DNA of 64,000 bases from an uncultured Flavobacteriales bacterium. GTDB taxonomy: Bacteria > Bacteroidota > Bacteroidia > Flavobacteriales_D > Crocinitomicaceae. The stretch is taken from NCBI GenBank assembly GCA_903823565.1, contig CAIJTF010000080.1:20619-84618 (forward strand). Reading direction: 5' to 3'. How positions within the stretch are numbered: position 1 is the stretch's first letter; each line of letters starts with the position of its first letter. The notes beneath the pieces were generated by a model that was given only the letters and a program-made list of their open reading frames with translations, was not told the origin of the DNA and ran no database searches. The position numbers and the translations under genes were made by a program. Positions 61,205-64,000 of the stretch are shown piece by piece.

Positions 61205-62196
61205 GCGCTCGAAAAAAGATATTAATTACTGGGTCAGCGGGATTCTTAGGATCCCACCTTTGTGATCGCTTCATCAACGAAGGCTTTCATGTCATTGGGA
61301 TGGATAATTTGATCACCGGTAGGATGGCTAACATTGAACACTTGCTTCCAAAAGAAGAGTTTGAGTTTTACCGCCAAGACGTTTCTAAATTCATCCATAT
61401 TCCAGGAGAGTTGCATTATATTTTACATTTCGCATCACCTGCCAGCCCAATTGATTACTTAAAAATTCCCATTCAAACGTTAAAAGTAGGTTCCCTCGGT
61501 GTACACCATTGTTTGGGGTTAGCCAAAGAGAAAAAAGCACGTATCCTAATCGCTTCCACCTCTGAAGTATATGGTGATCCCGAAGTGCACCCTCAAACCG
61601 AATCCTATTGGGGCCATGTAAACCCTGTTGGGCCTCGGGGCGTTTATGACGAAGCCAAGCGTTTTCAAGAAGCGATGACCATGGCCTATCATACCTACCA
61701 CGGGCTTGAAATAAGAATCGCTAGAATTTTTAACACCTATGGTCCAAGGATGAGGTTAAACGATGGAAGGGCCTTGCCGGCATTTATTGGACAAGCATTG
61801 CGTGGAGAAGATTTAACCGTATTTGGAGATGGTTCCCAAACGCGTTCTTTCTGTTACGTGGACGATCTAGTAGAAGGCATATACCGTTTGCTTTTAAGCG
61901 ATTATTCGCAACCCGTAAACTTGGGTAATCCAGAGGAAATTACGATTTTAGATTTTGCTAATGAAATAGTTAAACTAACAAATACGGAACAAAGAATAAC
62001 CTTCAAAGACCTTCCGCAGGATGATCCGCGACAACGCAGACCCGATATTTCGCTTGCACAGGAGGTTCTTGGTTGGAAACCAATCGTCGGGAGGGAGGAA
62101 GGTCTGTCAAAAACCTATGATTATTTTAAAGCCCTACCAGAAACGGAGTGGTACCAAATGGACCACAAGCAATTTGATCAATTTATAACGAAGTAA
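61201..62196 (+). CDS. UDP-glucuronate decarboxylase (UDP-xylose synthase-like SDR)
   Basis: A 331-residue extended SDR. The NAD motif is [19 protein letters not shown]. The [23 protein letters not shown] segment is characteristic of [23 protein letters not shown] supplies the Ser/Thr, and [11 protein letters not shown] the Tyr-x-x-x-Lys of the active site (GVYDEAKR). [16 protein letters not shown] and [15 protein letters not shown] follow. UXS converts UDP-glucuronate to UDP-xylose. It overlaps ugd by 4 nt and the acetyltransferase by 1 nt, so the order implies the pathway UDP-Glc to UDP-GlcA to UDP-Xyl. Confidence 0.92.
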   Translation: MSARKKILITGSAGFLGSHLCDRFINEGFHVIGMDNLITGRMANIEHLLPKEEFEFYRQDVSKFIHIPGELHYILHFASPASPIDYLKIPIQTLKVGSLGVHHCLGLAKEKKARILIASTSEVYGDPEVHPQTESYWGHVNPVGPRGVYDEAKRFQEAMTMAYHTYHGLEIRIARIFNTYGPRMRLNDGRALPAFIGQALRGEDLTVFGDGSQTRSFCYVDDLVEGIYRLLLSDYSQPVNLGNPEEITILDFANEIVKLTNTEQRITFKDLPQDDPRQRRPDISLAQEVLGWKPIVGREEGLSKTYDYFKALPETEWYQMDHKQFDQFITK

Positions 62197-62768
62197 TGAA
62201 TTACAGTGCCCACGAAACCGCAGTAATTGACCCCGGATGTTCGATCGGGGAGGGAACCAAAATTTGGCATTTTAGCCATATTATGCCCAACGCTCGCTTG
62301 GGCAAAAATTGTAATATTGGTCAAAACGTGGTGGTTTCTCCTGATGTTATCCTTGGGAGCAATGTGAAGGTGCAAAATAATGTTTCCATTTATACCGGCG
62401 TCGTTTGCGAAGACGATGTGTTTTTAGGTCCTTCGATGGTTTTTACCAACGTCATTAATCCTAGAAGCCATGTAATTCGTCGGGATCAGTACGCGGTAAC
62501 CTTGGTACGAAAAGGAGCGAGCATCGGTGCAAATGCTACCATCGTCTGTGGCAATGAAATAGGTGCTTTTGCCCTCATCGGTGCCGGTAGTGTAATTACC
62601 AAACCAGTTCCTGCCTATGCCCTAATTGTTGGTAATCCAGGACGTCAGATAGGGTGGGTCAGCGAACATGGCCATCGATTGGAGTTTGATGATCAAAATC
62701 GAGCGAAGTGTGTGGAAACGGGTCAACTTTATACTTTGGAAAATAATCAAGTTAAACGCATAGCATAA
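62196..62768 (+). CDS. Left-handed beta-helix N-acetyltransferase (WlbB/WbpD-like)
   Basis: A 190-residue hexapeptide-repeat acyltransferase. The coil motif is clear: GCSIGEGTKIWHFSHIMPNA, RLGKNCNIGQNVVVSPDVIL, GSNVKVQNNVSIYTGVV, and then GASIGANATIVCGNEIGAFA followed by GNPGRQIGWVSEHG at the end. The opening and the VFTNVINPRS segment match UDP-2-acetamido-3-amino-glucuronate N-acetyltransferases (WbpD/WlbB), which add acetyl to the C3 amine. It shares 1 nt with the next gene, WlbA-like. The assignment rests on family resemblance and order. Confidence 0.88.
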   Translation: MNYSAHETAVIDPGCSIGEGTKIWHFSHIMPNARLGKNCNIGQNVVVSPDVILGSNVKVQNNVSIYTGVVCEDDVFLGPSMVFTNVINPRSHVIRRDQYAVTLVRKGASIGANATIVCGNEIGAFALIGAGSVITKPVPAYALIVGNPGRQIGWVSEHGHRLEFDDQNRAKCVETGQLYTLENNQVKRIA

Positions 62769-63796
62769 TGAATAAAGAAAAAATAAATTTCGCAGTAGTA
62801 GGAGCAGGACATATCGGAAAGCGGCATGCCGAAATGGTGCAAAGGGATAATGAGGCAACCTTGGTTGCAATGTGTGATATTCGTAGCGCGGAGGAATGCA
62901 ATAGCGAAGGATTTAATGTCCCCCATTTTGAATCGATAGAGGCAATGTTAGCTGCGGATTTAGACATCGATGTGGTAAACATTTGTACCCCGAATGGCCA
63001 TCATGCGGAGCAAGCCATTATCGCATTGAAGGCAGGAAAACACGTTGTGGTTGAAAAACCCATGGGATTAACAAAAGAAAGCTGCGAAAAGGTAATTTAC
63101 ACGGCATTGCAAATGAACCGTCAAGTATTTTGTGTGATGCAAAATCGATATTCTCCACCTTCTGAATGGATTAAGTCGGTAGTTGATAATGGCCTTTTGG
63201 GGGATATTTTTATGGTTCAAGTGAATTGTTATTGGAACCGGGACGAGCGATACTATAAAAAAGGAGGTTGGAAAGGAACCCCAGATTTGGATGGAGGAAC
63301 CTTATTTACCCAGTTTTCTCATTTTATAGATATCATGTATTGGCTTTTCGGTGACATCGACCAAATTCAAGGAAAATTTGCCGATTTTACGCACGAGAAT
63401 CTTACCGCTTTTGAAGATTCAGGCTTTATCAGCTTTCGTTTTTTGAATGGTGGAATGGGATGTATCAATTACTCTACTGCGGTGGCAAATCAAAACCTTG
63501 AAAGCTCATTAACCATCGTTGGAAGCAAAGGCAGTGTTAAAATTGGCGGTCAATACATGAATGAGGTAGAAGTTTGTAATATTACCGACTACGAAATGCC
63601 CACCTTGAAGGAGTCTAATCCCGCCAACGATTATGGGGCCTATAAAGGTTCTGCAGCGAATCATAATTATGTTATTGGAAATGTTATTGATACCTTAAAA
63701 GGCAGAACTTCAGCTACTACCAATGCATTGGAGGGATTGAAAGTGGTGGATATTATAGAGCGAATTTATAAAACAAGGGACGCACAAGCGACATAA
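62768..63796 (+). CDS. Gfo/Idh/MocA oxidoreductase (WlbA/WbpB-like)
   Basis: A 342-residue NAD-dependent sugar oxidoreductase. FAVVGAGHIGKRHAEMVQRD is the Rossmann motif, then VVNICTPNGHHAEQAIIALKAG and VEKPMGLTKESCEKVI with the conserved EKP lysine. The C-terminal domain has VNCYWNRDERYYKKGGWKGT and DGGTLFTQFSHFIDIMYWLFG, the pattern of WlbA/WbpB. These oxidise C3 of UDP-N-acetylglucosaminuronate before transamination by WbpE. Position between WlbB-like and a nucleotide-sugar dehydrogenase fits that pathway. Starts 1 nt overlapping the previous gene. Confidence 0.92.
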   Translation: MNKEKINFAVVGAGHIGKRHAEMVQRDNEATLVAMCDIRSAEECNSEGFNVPHFESIEAMLAADLDIDVVNICTPNGHHAEQAIIALKAGKHVVVEKPMGLTKESCEKVIYTALQMNRQVFCVMQNRYSPPSEWIKSVVDNGLLGDIFMVQVNCYWNRDERYYKKGGWKGTPDLDGGTLFTQFSHFIDIMYWLFGDIDQIQGKFADFTHENLTAFEDSGFISFRFLNGGMGCINYSTAVANQNLESSLTIVGSKGSVKIGGQYMNEVEVCNITDYEMPTLKESNPANDYGAYKGSAANHNYVIGNVIDTLKGRTSATTNALEGLKVVDIIERIYKTRDAQAT

Positions 63797-63809
63797 CAAG
63801 AATAAACCT

Positions 63810-64000
63810 ATGGAGGATAATTATTTTAAGGCACTATTGGAGAAAAAATCGGCGGTAGCCGTAATTGGATTGGGCTATGTTGGCCTTCCCATCGCCTTGG
63901 CCTTTGCCAAGAAAATTAAAGTATTGGGATTTGACATTAATGCCCAACGGATCGCTTTAATGCAACAGGGGATCGACCCTAGCAATGAATTAGAGGGCGC
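63810..64000 (+). CDS. Nucleotide-sugar dehydrogenase (WbpA-like), 5' part only
   Basis: About 63 codons lie before the window edge. The frame opens MEDNYFKALLEKKSAVAVIG and continues GLGYVGLPIALAFAKKIKVL, then GFDINAQRIALMQQGID. The GLGYVGLP variant with VxGFDIN is typical of UDP-N-acetylglucosamine/UDP-N-acetylgalactosamine C6 dehydrogenases (WbpA/TviB/VipA type) rather than of the ugd seen at 59906. With the downstream-type genes already present it would supply UDP-GlcNAcA. The rest of the protein is outside the window. Confidence 0.85.
   Translation, partial: MEDNYFKALLEKKSAVAVIGLGYVGLPIALAFAKKIKVLGFDINAQRIALMQQGIDPSNELEG

Noticed and set aside
1..64000. CRISPR array, insertion sequence, integrase or prophage
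   Set aside because: No regularly spaced repeats beyond the two 77-nt copies and no transposase, integrase or phage gene pattern was found.

Overview
The window is a gene-dense, AT-leaning chromosomal segment from a member of the phylum Bacteroidota, most likely order Flavobacteriales. Three things point there: a PorP-gldKLMN type IX secretion/gliding locus plus a distant gldH; a protease with a type A T9SS sorting domain; and repeated Bacteroidota-type -7 promoter boxes (TAnnTTTG) in front of genes. Family or genus is not resolved; a Crocinitomicaceae- or Cryomorphaceae-like lineage is a guess from gene content.

Layout. 1-9 kb: 5' part of recF (minus), pruA, then a tight FkbM methyltransferase / fatty-acid hydroxylase / DUF2141 / beta-barrel group, miaE, a fused E1alpha-E1beta 2-oxoacid dehydrogenase and a MazG-like protein. 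8.8-21 kb: an arginase-fold protein with degraded metal ligands, PorP/SprF, gldK, gldL, gldM, gldN, a clear intrinsic terminator, and a large secreted subtilase that is a predicted T9SS cargo. 21-30 kb: kbl, SulP transporter + beta carbonic anhydrase, a minus-strand set (nucleoside permease, bifunctional nuclease, etfA, etfB) and menA. 30-36 kb: glucosaminidase, then MBOAT acyltransferase with two SGNH hydrolases (one with LysM), and a lipid kinase. 36-41 kb: a cluster of secreted or lipid-anchored proteins (two FISUMP-domain, two SH3, two tandem M15 peptidases), a duplicated 77-nt repeat and tRNA-Pro(GGG).

41-50 kb: deoC with a full ALDH and a truncated non-catalytic ALDH, an acidic-tail protein, radA, rsmI, holB, ricT-like, gldH. 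50-57 kb: DUF2911, EamA transporter, a HYC_CC_PP-like / TonB receptor / HMA metal module, and purF. 57-64 kb: kdtA with a beta-barrel gene, then the start of a polysaccharide locus (aminotransferase, UDP-glucose dehydrogenase, UDP-xylose synthase, WlbB/WbpD-like acetyltransferase, WlbA/WbpB-like oxidoreductase, and the first codons of a nucleotide-sugar dehydrogenase cut by the window edge).

Together the genes are mostly core chromosomal functions, with strong emphasis on the cell envelope: secretion, peptidoglycan or glycan modification, LPS and surface polysaccharide. I see no integrase, insertion sequence, CRISPR array, rRNA or prophage. Nothing here is a proven new system. The best candidates for a second look are the metal-less arginase homologue beside PorP, the MBOAT/SGNH/SGNH-LysM acylation set, the 77-nt repeats that share a core with the tRNA-Pro tail, and several promoters placed so close to start codons that leaderless mRNAs are expected.
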